DNA of 37,234 bases, from contig CAJTON010000006.1 in NCBI GenBank assembly GCA_910577605.1, positions 1 through 37,234 of the forward strand, in the 5' to 3' direction. Positions 1 to 8,190 of this stretch are shown piece after piece. The notes below the pieces were generated by a model. It made no database searches. It had not been told where the DNA came from and saw only the letters and a program-made list of their open reading frames with translations. The first letter of the stretch is position 1; every line of letters starts with the position of its first letter. The position numbers and the translations under genes are program-made. The DNA comes from an uncultured Butyrivibrio sp. GTDB lineage: Bacteria; Bacillota; Clostridia; Lachnospirales; Lachnospiraceae.

Positions 1-720
1 CTCCGTATGTTACCGTCTGGTCCGCCATGCTTCCGCTTCCGCCGTTCGCATTATACTTTACGGTATAGGTGTTGATCTTCCACTGCGCGTAGAAGGTTAC
101 AGTGTCTCCGTTCACCGCTGTGGTTGTAGCTATTTTGGCGGTATTCGCGTATACGAATTTCTTATATCCGTTTTCAGCGATCTCCGCAGCCGTCCTCCAC
201 CCGTCGCTTCCGCAGTGCCATTTCTTGTCCGACGCGCGGTATACCGTCCATCCCGCGAAGGTATATCCTGAGCGCTTGAATGTGTTCGACCTTGTCGCGG
301 TGCTTACTCCGTATGTTACCGTCTGGTCCGCCATGCTTCCGCTTCCGCCGTTCGCATTATATTTAATCGTATATGTTATAATATTGCTCTTCCACTGCGC
401 GTAAAACGTTACCTTATCACCGTTTACAGCCGTTGTCTTTGCTACCGACGACTTATTGGGATAAATATGTTTTTTATAACCGTTGGCATTTATTTCCGCA
501 TCAGTTCTCCATCCGTCGCTTCCGCAATACCACTTCTTGTCGGACGCGCGGTACGCCGTCCAACCCGTAAAGGTATATCCGCTTCTGGTAAAAGCGTTGG
601 CAGTCGTCGGAGTGCTTACACCGTACATAACAGTAGTAGTCGCCATACTACCCGTTCCGCCATTTGCATTATAGCTTATCCAGTATTCATATCCGTTCTT
701 GGTCATCGGGAATTTGGAAG
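1..720 (-). repeat. Tandem InlB/Listeria-Bacteroides repeat units, 306-312 bp each
   Basis: The start of the window (CTCCGTATGTTACCGTCTGG) is repeated at 307, and a diverged copy lies 312 bp further on. Each unit encodes about 102-104 residues. These units are longer than the usual InlB B repeat of about 70 residues because an insert with RASDKKW, CGSDGWRT and NGYKK sits between the GWT and TFYAQW signatures. At least two full units and part of a third are visible, and the array may continue outside the window. Confidence 0.8.
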
Positions 721-3325
721 CGCTGTAAGTCCACGCCCTATCCGCCCCGCTTGTGATCGCGTTGTTCGAGGCGCTTCCCGTGCTGTCGTCGTTCGCACAC
801 AGATCCCTTGAACCGTTTCCGGTCACAGTGTTATATGTAACGGTAGTGTTTGTCGAATAATTCACGGTTATTCCGTGATTGGTCGATGACTTTACAACAT
901 TATCGGTAATGCTGACGTTCGACGACTGATATGCCTGAATGCCGTGTTTAAGGCAGTTGTTTACCGAATTGCTTCTCACAGTGACATTCGAAGATCCGTT
1001 TACCTGAATTGCGATTCCTTTTGAACCTGTTATCGTGTTGGAGCTTACCGTCTTTGAGGCGGTCTGCTTGGAATTATATATCATTATTCCCATATCTCCG
1101 GAATAAGAAACCGTATTGGAGGATACCGTCACTGCGGCGTTGTTGACGTTTACGCCGTTCTTGACAGGGCTTGTTATTTTATTGCCGCTTATCGTTCCGG
1201 TGGAGCCGTTCTGAACAATTATTCCATGCTCCTTAGCTCCGGAAATATTGTTGTTCTGCGCCGTAACCGTTGAAGCGTCGATATAAACGCCGTTCCTTGC
1301 CGCGGTATCCACCGTATTTGAGCTTACCGTGACTGTCTTTGACGCATATACCCTGATTCCGTGTCCCCCGGGAAAACTTACAGTATTTCCATTAACTTTA
1401 CAGGAGGCAGAATCACTTACCTCTATTCCGTGAGAACCCGCATTGCTGATCTGATTATCACTTACCGTTTTTGAAGCGCTTTGTTTGGAATTATATATCA
1501 TTACTCCTACGTTTCCGGCATCGGAAATTTTATTGGAGCTTACTGTCACTGCCGCGTTGTTGACGCTCACACCGTTCTTGACAGGACTTGTTACGGTATT
1601 TGAACTTATTATTCCGGTGGAGTTGTTCTGTACCATTATTCCGTGTTCTTTTGCATCGGAAATCTTGTTGCTGCGCACCGTAACAGACGAAGAGTCAATA
1701 AATATACCGTTCTTCGCCGCTGTAACCACCGTATTAGAGTCTGCCGTAATCGTCTTGGAGGCATATATCCTCACGCCTTGTGCTTTGGGAAGCCTTATGA
1801 TATTCCCGTTTATCTCGCACGAGGTCGAGCTGCTTACCTCTATTCCGTGAGTCCCCGCATTGGTAATCGTATTTTTGCTTACCTCAGAATTGCTTGCCGA
1901 ATACAGTCCTACGCCCACCGCGACAGGATCCTTGATATTGTTTGCCGTAACAGTCGCCGTCGATTTGTTTACCGACACGCCGTTCTTTGTCGGGCTTGTT
2001 ATCTCATTAAGACTGATTTCTGCCGTGGCGTTATTAACAAGGCTTATGCCGTGCTCCGACGGTTGGGTGATCGTATTGCCATGTATTACATCCGCGCTGG
2101 AATATGAAAGTACAATACCGTTTTTACCGTTCTGCACCGTATTGTCGTTGATTTTGGTTACAACGGATTTAGCGCCGTAAACAGCGATTCCGTTATCCTT
2201 GGGAGAGTATATCTTATTGTTTGAAATACTGGAGGATTTGGCATTGTATAAAGCTATCGCGTCCAGATTCGAGTCGGTAATCGTATTGGAATTGACCTCT
2301 ATGTTTGAATTGGTGTACACATAAATACCGTAAAGCTTATCTGTGGTGGCTTTACAGGTAATGTTATTGCCGGATACCGTTCCGGTCGAATCAATAAATT
2401 TGGCAAATGAGCTGACATTCTGAGCCGTATTTCCGCTGATGTCAACATTCCTGTAGCTGTATGAGTCAATGCACACATATTTGATATTGCTGAAAGTATT
2501 TTTGCTGACCGTAAGCCCAGTAGCCGGATAACCTTCGTAATGGTTTCCCAGACCGACAGGAACATTTGTGAACGTGCAGTTTGAAACGGTTATCTCGGCG
2601 CAAGGGGTGCCGTCCAGAGGAAGAGCTCCCGCTTCTGATTTGCCGTCTGTGGCTATACAGTCAAGATGCAGAGCCTCCATCGTGCATAAGGATTCAAATT
2701 CGTCGTCCGACGTATAATATTCGCCGTCTGGATCAGTTCCCGTATACGCGACAAAATCGTGAATCTTTACATTATCCACGGTTCCCTTTTTAACGCCACC
2801 GAAAATAATGGCGTGCCTTGCGCAGTAGCTGCCGACATCTGTGTTTCTGACGGTTATATTCTGCGCATGGTAAAAAAGCATCAACGGAGAAAGATGCGTG
2901 GTATTCTTTACGTTTCCGTTCCACTTACCGCCTTCAACAATGATATTGGAGCCTTGACCGTAGCCCCCCGTTACCTGGTCGCGGTAATTCGCAAGCATAA
3001 GCTTGGTATCGTCCATACGGACTATCTCCGCGTCCGCCGCAAGTGAAATCGTCGTATTGTCATATGCTATAAGCACATCGTCAATATAGTATTTACCTGC
3101 TGGAATAACGACCTTGACTGCCTTGCCGTCTTTAGCCATATTAAGGCAGTTCTGAATTGCGGTCCGGTCGCTTTTCGTATCCGAACCGTTTGCCCCGTAA
3201 TCCGTTACGGTGACAACCGTCACGTCGTCAGCGGCCGTCGCCCTTTCCGAGCCTATGTACAGCAGTCCCGCAAATAGTAAGACCGCCGCAAACATAAAGC
3301 CTATAATCTTGAATGATTTCTTCAT
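1..3325 (-). CDS. Large secreted right-handed beta-helix protein with InlB-type repeats (3' end outside the window)
   Basis: About 1108 codons are visible and the frame stays open to the left edge, so the C-terminus is missing. The start ATG follows AGGAGG by about 8 nt and directly abuts the TAA of the upstream glycosyltransferase. Residues 1-32 form a signal peptide (MKKSFK, then a hydrophobic stretch). Next comes a pectate-lyase-like N-cap (DYGANGSDTKSDRTAIQ, about residues 42-58), then roughly 800 residues of parallel beta-helix coils of about 23 residues with NTI/NGI/HGI ladders. From about residue 885 there are Listeria-Bacteroides (InlB B) repeats with YNANGGSGSM, SGYTFxGW and VTFYAQW signatures. 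Family knowledge points to a surface or secreted polysaccharide-binding or -modifying protein (lyase, epimerase or adhesin). No catalytic triad can be assigned by eye. Being last in the polysaccharide operon suggests it acts on or anchors to the polymer, which is inference. Confidence 0.9.
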   Translation of the reverse strand, partial: MKKSFKIIGFMFAAVLLFAGLLYIGSERATAADDVTVVTVTDYGANGSDTKSDRTAIQNCLNMAKDGKAVKVVIPAGKYYIDDVLIAYDNTTISLAADAEIVRMDDTKLMLANYRDQVTGGYGQGSNIIVEGGKWNGNVKNTTHLSPLMLFYHAQNITVRNTDVGSYCARHAIIFGGVKKGTVDNVKIHDFVAYTGTDPDGEYYTSDDEFESLCTMEALHLDCIATDGKSEAGALPLDGTPCAEITVSNCTFTNVPVGLGNHYEGYPATGLTVSKNTFSNIKYVCIDSYSYRNVDISGNTAQNVSSFAKFIDSTGTVSGNNITCKATTDKLYGIYVYTNSNIEVNSNTITDSNLDAIALYNAKSSSISNNKIYSPKDNGIAVYGAKSVVTKINDNTVQNGKNGIVLSYSSADVIHGNTITQPSEHGISLVNNATAEISLNEITSPTKNGVSVNKSTATVTANNIKDPVAVGVGLYSASNSEVSKNTITNAGTHGIEVSSSTSCEINGNIIRLPKAQGVRIYASKTITADSNTVVTAAKNGIFIDSSSVTVRSNKISDAKEHGIMVQNNSTGIISSNTVTSPVKNGVSVNNAAVTVSSNKISDAGNVGVMIYNSKQSASKTVSDNQISNAGSHGIEVSDSASCKVNGNTVSFPGGHGIRVYASKTVTVSSNTVDTAARNGVYIDASTVTAQNNNISGAKEHGIIVQNGSTGTISGNKITSPVKNGVNVNNAAVTVSSNTVSYSGDMGIMIYNSKQTASKTVSSNTITGSKGIAIQVNGSSNVTVRSNSVNNCLKHGIQAYQSSNVSITDNVVKSSTNHGITVNYSTNTTVTYNTVTGNGSRDLCANDDSTGSASNNAITSGADRAWTYSASKFPMTKNGYEYWISYNANGGTGSMATTTVMYGVSTPTTANAFTRSGYTFTGWTAYRASDKKWYCGSDGWRTDAEINANGYKKHIYPNKSSVAKTTAVNGDKVTFYAQWKSNIITYTIKYNANGGSGSMADQTVTYGVSTATRSNTFKRSGYTFAGWTVYRASDKKWHCGSDGWRTAAEIAENGYKKFVYANTAKIATTTAVNGDTVTFYAQWKINTYTVKYNANGGSGSMADQTVTYG
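1068..1901 (-). repeat. Two tandem 417-bp repeats encoding six beta-helix coils each
   Basis: The motif TTGGAATTATATA recurs at 1068 and 1485, exactly 417 bp (139 codons) apart. The translated units are very similar, both with MIYNSKQ, HGIEVS, VRIYASKT/IRVYASKT, KEHGI and SPVKNGV in the same order. Six coils of about 23 residues make one unit. A more diverged third copy continues towards 2318, with GLYSASNS at the corresponding place. The spacing indicates segmental duplication of a six-coil block rather than single-coil growth. Confidence 0.85.
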
Positions 3326-4417
3326 TTACATATCCTCCTGTAATTTTGTTGCGCGCTCCAATGCGCTGTAAAAAAAGTAACCTTTGCGGAGTTTTTCCGA
3401 TAACTGTATTGTATTTTCACACATACCGGCATATTCCTCTTCCGATATGTTTTTCATTGCGGTTTCAAGCTCATAAAGACTGTCAACGCACAGCCCGACG
3501 TGATGACGCTGCACAAAATCAGCGACCGCCGACCTGCTCCATACTATGACCGGCATCTGCGACGACAGATAAAGTGACGCCTTATGGGGGTTGTTGTATT
3601 TCAGATATTCGCCGGTGTTTCCGGCGCAGGTCGAAGCCGAAGGCCCGTCCCATACAAGACCGTATCTGCCCTCAAGTCTGCCCGGAATCTCGTCCGGAGG
3701 AAACGATCCGTGATAGACCATATTTCCTTCAGTGCTTTCTCCGTCAAAATTTATCCCGTACAGATGTACAGTCAGATTATCATTTACGGCTCTGCCGTTA
3801 TCGTTAAAAATATTATAGACATATCCTGATTTTCCTTTTAAAAGATTACCCGCCACCGCGACCGATAATTTCTCCGCGGATGATTTTCTCACGCCCGCGC
3901 CGTCCGAAAGATAGTCGAATATCTCCAAGGAAATCAGCCTTTCCTCAGAGAATCCCCTGTCAAGCAGGTATCGCTTCATATGCTCGTTATGACATATAAC
4001 ATGATCAAACTTCTTCAAAAGCACCGTATCCGCAAAAGTATTCGTCTTTTTATTGTCGTTTATAAGCCCCTCTATTCCTTTCCTCAGGGACTCCAGATCA
4101 TGTATAAGCGCGATAAAGCGCGCGCCTTTTTTTCTCTGTATTGCAGGTATATACCGTTCAAGCATTCTGTATCCGTACATAGGGTGCTGGTAGAGTACCG
4201 AATCCCCCTTGCGGACAAGCCTTTTAAGTCTGCGCATATAATGGGGAACCGTAAAAAGCAGCCATATTTTCTTATACAGTTTATTGCTCCCGCCCGGAAA
4301 AGACGGCATGGGAAACGGCTCCATACCACGTCTGCGGCAAAGCTCTGCTATATCGTCGGGTGCCTTTGAGCCTGCAGAATTTCTTTTGGGTCTTTTTATA
4401 TCAATAAAATATTCCAT
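3326..4417 (-). CDS. Gtf3/WbbI-like glycosyltransferase (possible galactofuranosyltransferase)
   Basis: The 363-residue protein has no signal peptide or membrane segment. It carries ALIHDLESLR at about residues 103-112 and a C-terminal segment PVIVWSRSAVADFV typical of the Gtf3-type glucosyltransferase and WbbI beta-1,6-galactofuranosyltransferase group, which adopt a GT-B fold. It should act at the cytoplasmic face, adding a sugar to the lipid-linked repeat unit. The presence of glf at 28.5-29.6 kb makes UDP-galactofuranose a plausible donor, but other UDP-sugars cannot be excluded. The gene sits 22 nt after the SDR gene and its stop touches the beta-helix start. Its ribosome binding site (GAAAGAGAT) is weaker than those of its neighbours. 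Confidence 0.75.
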   Translation of the reverse strand: MEYFIDIKRPKRNSAGSKAPDDIAELCRRRGMEPFPMPSFPGGSNKLYKKIWLLFTVPHYMRRLKRLVRKGDSVLYQHPMYGYRMLERYIPAIQRKKGARFIALIHDLESLRKGIEGLINDNKKTNTFADTVLLKKFDHVICHNEHMKRYLLDRGFSEERLISLEIFDYLSDGAGVRKSSAEKLSVAVAGNLLKGKSGYVYNIFNDNGRAVNDNLTVHLYGINFDGESTEGNMVYHGSFPPDEIPGRLEGRYGLVWDGPSASTCAGNTGEYLKYNNPHKASLYLSSQMPVIVWSRSAVADFVQRHHVGLCVDSLYELETAMKNISEEEYAGMCENTIQLSEKLRKGYFFYSALERATKLQEDM

Positions 4418-4439
4418 ATCATATCTCTTTCAGAGTATT

Positions 4440-5501
4440 TCAAACTTTCTCCGACGCCTCCGCCATTATGCGCACCGTATGCTCCGTTCCGCTGCCCGCG
4501 TCAAAAAGTCCGCGCCACCCGATTCCCTGTAATTTATCGCTTTTCAGACTTGAATTGTTCATAGGGTTGAACGCGCTTTTCTCCTTGCTGTCAGGAATCT
4601 CAAATCTGATGCTCACATTTCCCGCCTTGGCAAATCCCTCCGCCATCTCGCGGATAGTCATAACCGACGACGGATTGGATATATTGTACGCCTCTTTGCT
4701 TTTTCCGCGCATAAGCGTCCAGATTATAGCGGACGCGCAGTCAAGCACATAGCAGTAAGAACGTATCTGAGAACCGTCGCTTTTCAGAATCAGATCCCTG
4801 CCGCTTAACGCGTCATAGGCAAAAGCGGACGAAACGCGGCTGTCTTTTTCGGATGCCGTCGGTCCGTATATATGACCGGGGCGCACGATAACGGTATACA
4901 CATCATACTCCGCGCCGTAGCTGACACAAAGAGTTTCCGCCGCGCGTTTGCTGACAGGATACGAGGCTCTGGCGTTCAGCAGATCGACATAGCCGTACTC
5001 TTCCTCCGCAAAAGGTTCCAAAGTGTTCTTTTTGCCGTACACCTCGCTTGAGGATATAAAAAGAACCCTTCTTGACGATACCTGCCGGGCATACTGTAAA
5101 AGCCCGTGCATTCCAATGAAATTGTCAAGCATCGTTTCGACCGGCTCATTGCTTATCGCAGCGGGATGAGCGTTGCCCGCGCCGTGAATTATATAATCGG
5201 CTTTAAAATCAAATTTGACCTGTCCGGCTGTATCATACGGAACAAAAACCAGATCCCTCCTGCCGCAATACGAACCGAAGCGGCGGCGAAATCCTTCTTC
5301 GCTCCTGCCTGCCGCATACACCGTGATACCCGCTCCCCTGCTCTCGTTGCACCAGAGAAGCAGATCCGTAACCGCGGAGCATATAAGCCCTGTCGCGCCC
5401 GTGACAAGCACGGAGGAATTTCTCATTTCGTCGAGAAACGGCATACTGTCGGCGACTTTTTCCAGATCCTTCATGTAAGTTTGGCTGCCGTATAGGTCCA
5501 T
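4440..5501 (-). CDS. NAD(P)-dependent epimerase/dehydratase-type SDR (probable CDP-alditol branch reductase)
   Basis: The 353-residue protein is an extended short-chain dehydrogenase/reductase. It has an N-terminal nucleotide-binding motif VTGATGLICSAV (about residues 32-43), a VLFISSSEVYG strand with the catalytic Ser region near 150-152, and YPVSK as the YxxxK motif at 181-185. The third glycine of the usual GxxGxxG is cysteine here (codon TGC). It directly follows the IspD/TarI-like cytidylyltransferase (12-nt gap) and the LicD gene. By analogy with pneumococcal capsule loci for phospho-alditols, a role in making the alditol part of a CDP-activated precursor is inferred. A UDP- or dTDP-sugar epimerase is the alternative. 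The start is supported by AGGGGG 8 nt upstream. Confidence 0.7.
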   Translation of the reverse strand: MDLYGSQTYMKDLEKVADSMPFLDEMRNSSVLVTGATGLICSAVTDLLLWCNESRGAGITVYAAGRSEEGFRRRFGSYCGRRDLVFVPYDTAGQVKFDFKADYIIHGAGNAHPAAISNEPVETMLDNFIGMHGLLQYARQVSSRRVLFISSSEVYGKKNTLEPFAEEEYGYVDLLNARASYPVSKRAAETLCVSYGAEYDVYTVIVRPGHIYGPTASEKDSRVSSAFAYDALSGRDLILKSDGSQIRSYCYVLDCASAIIWTLMRGKSKEAYNISNPSSVMTIREMAEGFAKAGNVSIRFEIPDSKEKSAFNPMNNSSLKSDKLQGIGWRGLFDAGSGTEHTVRIMAEASEKV

Positions 5502-5513
5502 CCGCCATTCCCC

Positions 5514-6224
5514 CTATTTAAGCCATTCCGACCTCTTTGCCATCAGAAGGGCCTTAAAAATATCTATATCCTCAACTGTCGTAAGCTTGATATTCTTTTC
5601 CGAGCCTTTGCAGAAATGCACCTGCTCTCCCATCTCTATCATAAGAGTACATGACGCGATCGAATTGGTTATTCCCGCTTTAAGCGCGTCCCTGTGAAGT
5701 CTGCATATATTTCCGAGACGGAATCCCTGGGGCGTCTGCGTCCTTTTGAGCTTGTCCCTCGGATAGCTGCCCGTGGAGACCTCGCCGTCCTCAGTCTGCA
5801 TCATTGCCTCGGCGCACGGAATGATCGTCACCGCCGAGCCGTATTTTTCGGTATTCTCAATGCAGTCCGTGATTATCTCCTCCGAAACCATAGGTCTTAT
5901 GGCGTCGTGGATAAGCACAATGTCCTCAGCCGAATGATGCTTCTCCAGCTCGTATACGCCGTTGCGGATGGACGACTGTCCGTTATCCCCGCCCGGTATT
6001 ATATGCTTAAGCTTCGTGATGTTGAACTGCTTGGCATACGCCCAAAGCATCTGCTCCCATCCTTCAATGCACACGACAGCAATTTCGTCGATTCCGGCGT
6101 GATTCTGAAAGGCTTCAAGCGTATATACGATGACCGGCTTCTCATTTACCGTCAAAAACTGCTTGGGTATATCCTGATTCATTCTCGCGCCGGAGCCTCC
6201 GGCAATAATTAATCCGATATTCAT
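5514..6224 (-). CDS. IspD/TarI-family cytidylyltransferase
   Basis: The 236-residue protein shows the complete family signature: LIIAGGSGARM near the N-terminus with K21 of the PKQFL segment, PGGDNGQSSIRNGV at about 77-90, and VLIHDAIRP at 103-111. Members transfer CMP from CTP to a polyol phosphate: methylerythritol phosphate for IspD, ribitol phosphate for TarI and human ISPD. Its place between a LicD gene and an SDR gene argues for a polymer-precursor role (CDP-ribitol, -arabinitol, -mannitol or similar) rather than isoprenoid synthesis. The substrate cannot be read from sequence alone. It begins 2 nt after the LicD stop, with AAGGAG inside the LicD end as ribosome binding site, so the two are probably translationally coupled. 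Confidence 0.85.
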   Translation of the reverse strand: MNIGLIIAGGSGARMNQDIPKQFLTVNEKPVIVYTLEAFQNHAGIDEIAVVCIEGWEQMLWAYAKQFNITKLKHIIPGGDNGQSSIRNGVYELEKHHSAEDIVLIHDAIRPMVSEEIITDCIENTEKYGSAVTIIPCAEAMMQTEDGEVSTGSYPRDKLKRTQTPQGFRLGNICRLHRDALKAGITNSIASCTLMIEMGEQVHFCKGSEKNIKLTTVEDIDIFKALLMAKRSEWLK

Positions 6225-6226
6225 TG

Positions 6227-7039
6227 CTACTCCTTTAAATAAACAGTCAGATGATGATGAGACTTCTGTAAAGCTTCCTCCGGTCTTTTCATATAATCAC
6301 CGTACAGGCTTTTCAGATAATTATCATACCCCGAAGGAATGAAAAACTTCTCTCCCTCAAAATCTGTCTCCGCCCTCTTATCAAAATCGCTCTTCAGAAA
6401 GCGCTCGCGTTCCATATAATTCGATAACACCGCTACGCCTATATATCTGCTGTCCTCATAACTTCTTTTTGCTGCCAGTCTGTCTATCCTGCGGGATATT
6501 CTGTTAGCGCCCGCGAGCCTGCAAAGCATCTGTATGATCTTTTTGACAAATCTGTATTTCTCGTGCGGAAGGAATTTTTTTTTGACCGAAGAAAATCTGC
6601 ACCGCCATAAAAATTTGATCTTACGGTAATAGCGCTTGGTTTCTTCTACTCCCTCCGGCACGCCGTCCAGCGGAAAAATATCGACATATATACCTACCCT
6701 GCTCTCGTCAAGGTATTCGTATTCCAGCTCTGTCGAATCGTCGTACAGTCTCGCAAACGGAAAAGTCCAATCTGAGCGGTTTGCTAGCGAACCGAGCTTG
6801 TACTCCGGCGCGTCGGTATTCATCATAATGTCAATAAACTTATTATAGTCTTTTCTCGGAAGCATAAGGTCGGCGTCGTCGTCCCACGGGATAAACCCCT
6901 TCTCCCTGACGGCTCCGAGCATAGTTCCGCCGGAAAGATAATAGGTGAGAGCATTTTCCCTGCATATTCTGTCAAAATATCTCATTATGTCAAGGGTGCG
7001 TCTGTGAACCTCATCTATTTCCATTGTAATCTTCTGCAT
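6227..7039 (-). CDS. LicD-family phosphotransferase (first of two, downstream copy)
   Basis: LicD/fukutin-type nucleotidyltransferase-fold proteins transfer a phosphoalkyl group (phosphocholine, phosphoribitol) from a CDP donor to a sugar. The signature GGTMLGAVREKGFIPWDDDAD lies at about residues 37-57, with the acidic metal-binding cluster D53-D55 and D57. I chose the ATG at 7039 (270 residues, MQKITMEI) because AAGGAG lies 7 nt before it. An earlier ATG at 7099 has no ribosome binding site and would overlap the upstream gene by 89 bp. With the chosen start the overlap is 29 bp. Together with the adjacent cytidylyltransferase it forms a probable CDP-alditol or CDP-choline use module. Confidence 0.88.
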   Translation of the reverse strand: MQKITMEIDEVHRRTLDIMRYFDRICRENALTYYLSGGTMLGAVREKGFIPWDDDADLMLPRKDYNKFIDIMMNTDAPEYKLGSLANRSDWTFPFARLYDDSTELEYEYLDESRVGIYVDIFPLDGVPEGVEETKRYYRKIKFLWRCRFSSVKKKFLPHEKYRFVKKIIQMLCRLAGANRISRRIDRLAAKRSYEDSRYIGVAVLSNYMERERFLKSDFDKRAETDFEGEKFFIPSGYDNYLKSLYGDYMKRPEEALQKSHHHLTVYLKE

Positions 7040-8177
7040 ACAGCTTCTCCTTGCTCTTATAGAACTTTCTAAGTATATCGGCTGTATGCTCCACGGCATA
7101 CCCCTTGTCGGTCATATTTGCGCGCGCCTGTTCACCGCCGCTTCTGAGCTTTGAAAGTCTTATAAGTTCCTTTGCCCATTCGTCCACGCCTTCGTCAAGT
7201 GACTTAAATACAACGGACCCGCACATCTTAACCTCTTTCGGCACATTCTCTGACACAAGGCAGGCAAGTCCGTTTGCCTGAGCCTCCAGCGCCGCTATCC
7301 CAAGTCCTTCAAACAGCGACGGCATAAGATATACGTCCATAGCGCTCAAATATTTATACACATACGGAGAAGTTCCGGCAAATATAACCCTGCTGCCGAT
7401 TCCAAGCCCCGCGGCGCGCTCCTTTACCTGATCTTCAAGCTTTCCTTCCCCTATTAATAATAACACCATATCGGGATTGTATTCAAGTGCTTTGTGCATG
7501 ATGTCCAGCATGAACATATGATTTTTCTGCTCCATGAACCGGGCGACAGCGCCGACCACAAGCGTTCCGCCGGCAATTCCCAGCATATCGCGTATCTCTT
7601 CTCTGTATTCCCCGTTGAACGCGAAAAGTTCCGTGTCTATTCCGTTATTTATAAGCCTGTATTGCTTCTTTCTGTATATTTTACGGGGAAAAAGCCATTC
7701 CGCCGCCACATCGGAGCAAGCGAAATAATCCGTTGCGCTTATTCTGAATATTTTTCTGATAATCCGGGAAAATCTCCTCGAAAAAGATGACTGCGTCTGC
7801 AGATTATTATTATGCGAATGCACCACCCGCACCGGAATTCCCGCTATCCTCGCCATCAGAAGATGAACCGCCCTTAACGAATTCTCCGTGTCCGCGTATA
7901 CGATTTTAAATTGTTTCTTATGTTCCTTAAAAAATCGGTAATACGCCCTGTTTGCCTTCAACTCCCTCATAAACAGACCGTGGGCGTTATCTATCTTCAA
8001 ATGATATATGCGGCTGCCCTGCTCTTTGTAGCGCGCCGCCTCCTCTTCCGTTTCCCGCTCCGTGACAAGATAATCGAAAAAGATTCCGTCCTTCTTCAGA
8101 AGCCCGCTTATCCTGTACTCAAAAATCGAAGCCCCGTGAGTAAGATGAGGGCTTGAAAAAATATGCAGCACTCTCAT
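7011..8177 (-). CDS. GT4-family (GT-B) glycosyltransferase
   Basis: The 388-residue protein begins MRVLHIFSSPHLTHGASIFEY and has the GT4 C-terminal hallmarks VGAVARFMEQKNH, LLIGEGKLEDQV, GTSPYVYKYLSAMDVYLMPSLFEGLGIAALEAQA. The EGLGIAALEAQ segment holds the donor-binding EX7E motif. It should be a retaining cytoplasmic glycosyltransferase that builds the lipid-linked repeat unit. The ATG at 8177 follows GAAGGACGG, and a TTG seven codons upstream lacks a site. It lies between two LicD genes, so LicD acceptor sugars may be ones it adds, which is inference. Confidence 0.9.
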   Translation of the reverse strand: MRVLHIFSSPHLTHGASIFEYRISGLLKKDGIFFDYLVTERETEEEAARYKEQGSRIYHLKIDNAHGLFMRELKANRAYYRFFKEHKKQFKIVYADTENSLRAVHLLMARIAGIPVRVVHSHNNNLQTQSSFSRRFSRIIRKIFRISATDYFACSDVAAEWLFPRKIYRKKQYRLINNGIDTELFAFNGEYREEIRDMLGIAGGTLVVGAVARFMEQKNHMFMLDIMHKALEYNPDMVLLLIGEGKLEDQVKERAAGLGIGSRVIFAGTSPYVYKYLSAMDVYLMPSLFEGLGIAALEAQANGLACLVSENVPKEVKMCGSVVFKSLDEGVDEWAKELIRLSKLRSGGEQARANMTDKGYAVEHTADILRKFYKSKEKLYAEDYNGNR

Positions 8178-8190
8178 ATTGCCGTCCTTC

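Noticed and set aside
102..2180. Several plus-strand open frames of 60-150 codons opposite the beta-helix gene
   Set aside because: They are antisense to a long, well-supported gene, have no ribosome binding sites, and their similarity to one another only mirrors the repeats of the other strand.
1..2300. Regularly spaced repeats that might suggest a CRISPR array or minisatellite
   Set aside because: The repeats are in frame, 306-417 bp long, and encode beta-helix coils and InlB repeats. There are no short identical repeats with unique spacers.
7011..7099. An 89-bp overlap between the GT4 and downstream LicD genes
   Set aside because: It disappears with the better LicD start at 7039, which has AAGGAG upstream and leaves a normal 29-bp overlap.
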